From the NCBI GenBank assembly GCA_026399895.1, contig JAPLQC010000046.1:1-35594 (forward strand): 35,594 bases of DNA, given 5' to 3'. The notes beneath the pieces are model-generated. The model was not told the origin of the DNA and ran no database searches. It saw only the letters and a list, made by a program, of their open reading frames with translations. Shown here in pieces: positions 35,502 to 35,594 of this stretch. The stretch's first letter is position 1, and each line of letters begins with the position of its first letter. The position numbers and the translations under genes were made by a program. The DNA comes from Burkholderiales bacterium (GTDB taxonomy: Bacteria; Pseudomonadota; Gammaproteobacteria; Burkholderiales; Burkholderiaceae_D).

Positions 35502-35594
35502 ATGAATCAACTCTCACAACTCAAACAGTACACCACCGTCGTTGCTGATACCGGTGACTTCCACGCGATGCAAACCTTTCAGCCACAAGATGCG
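35502..35594 (+). CDS. tal: Transaldolase, first 31 codons (cut by window end)
   Basis: Transaldolase moves a dihydroxyacetone unit between sugar phosphates in the pentose phosphate pathway. The visible start, [20 protein letters not shown] followed by FQPQDA, matches the TalA/TalB N-terminus (E. coli Tal[18 protein letters not shown]). The active-site lysine lies beyond the window. It follows pgi by 108 bp and could be in the same transcript. Confidence 0.9.
   Translation, partial: MNQLSQLKQYTTVVADTGDFHAMQTFQPQDA

Overview
The window looks like a chromosomal segment of a betaproteobacterium, most likely Burkholderiales. The reasons are gene content and protein style: a yejABEF peptide/microcin C importer divergent from fabI, a pcaIJF beta-ketoadipate cluster, a fused kinase-like/GNAT argA followed by yggX and rpiA, an ~1340-residue HrpA, and a Burkholderia-type Orn/Lys/Arg decarboxylase. 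No rRNA, tRNA, CRISPR array, transposase or prophage gene was seen.

Layout. 1-5351 (minus): yejF (cut by the window edge), yejE, yejB and yejA, an inner-membrane ABC importer operon with 4-bp overlaps. 5526-9172 (plus): fabI, a DEAD-box RNA helicase and selD, each carrying one local lesion that breaks the frame and damages conserved sequence. 9169-15402 (plus): a tightly overlapping transporter operon made of a YbbA/LolD-type ATPase, a YbbP-type FtsX permease, an AttH/CrtC-type lipocalin-like secreted protein and an MsbA-type exporter. 15410-16313 (minus): a TPR protein resembling SycD/LcrH type III secretion chaperones, with a small Pro/Ser/Thr-rich partner. 16476-17762 (plus): thyA-folA. 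17914-20166: a PLP amino-acid decarboxylase. 20351-21760: an AT-rich orphan gene whose product has two bipartite nuclear-localisation-like motifs, preceded by a branched RNA leader that would hide its ribosome-binding site. 21792-24351 (minus): pcaF, pcaJ, pcaI. 24587-25228: a vapBC-type toxin-antitoxin pair with a palindromic operator, followed by a structured repeat. 25372-30036 (minus): dcd and hrpA. 30061-31667: argA and yggX. 31708-33456 (minus): rpiA and a LuxR-type regulator. 33789-35594: pgi and the first 31 codons of tal.

The housekeeping parts form familiar groups: dTMP/folate (thyA-folA), sugar phosphates (rpiA, pgi, tal) and aromatic catabolism (pcaIJF). The points that stand out are the three lesions packed into 2.3 kb, a 12-unit tandem repeat at the start of the AttH-like gene, the nuclear-motif orphan with its structured leader near a secretion-chaperone-like gene, and a 24-bp divergent hrpA/argA promoter in which both genes may be leaderless. 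The chaperone-like gene and the orphan suggest a host-associated lifestyle with a type III secretion system encoded elsewhere. That is an inference, because no secretion structural gene lies in this window.
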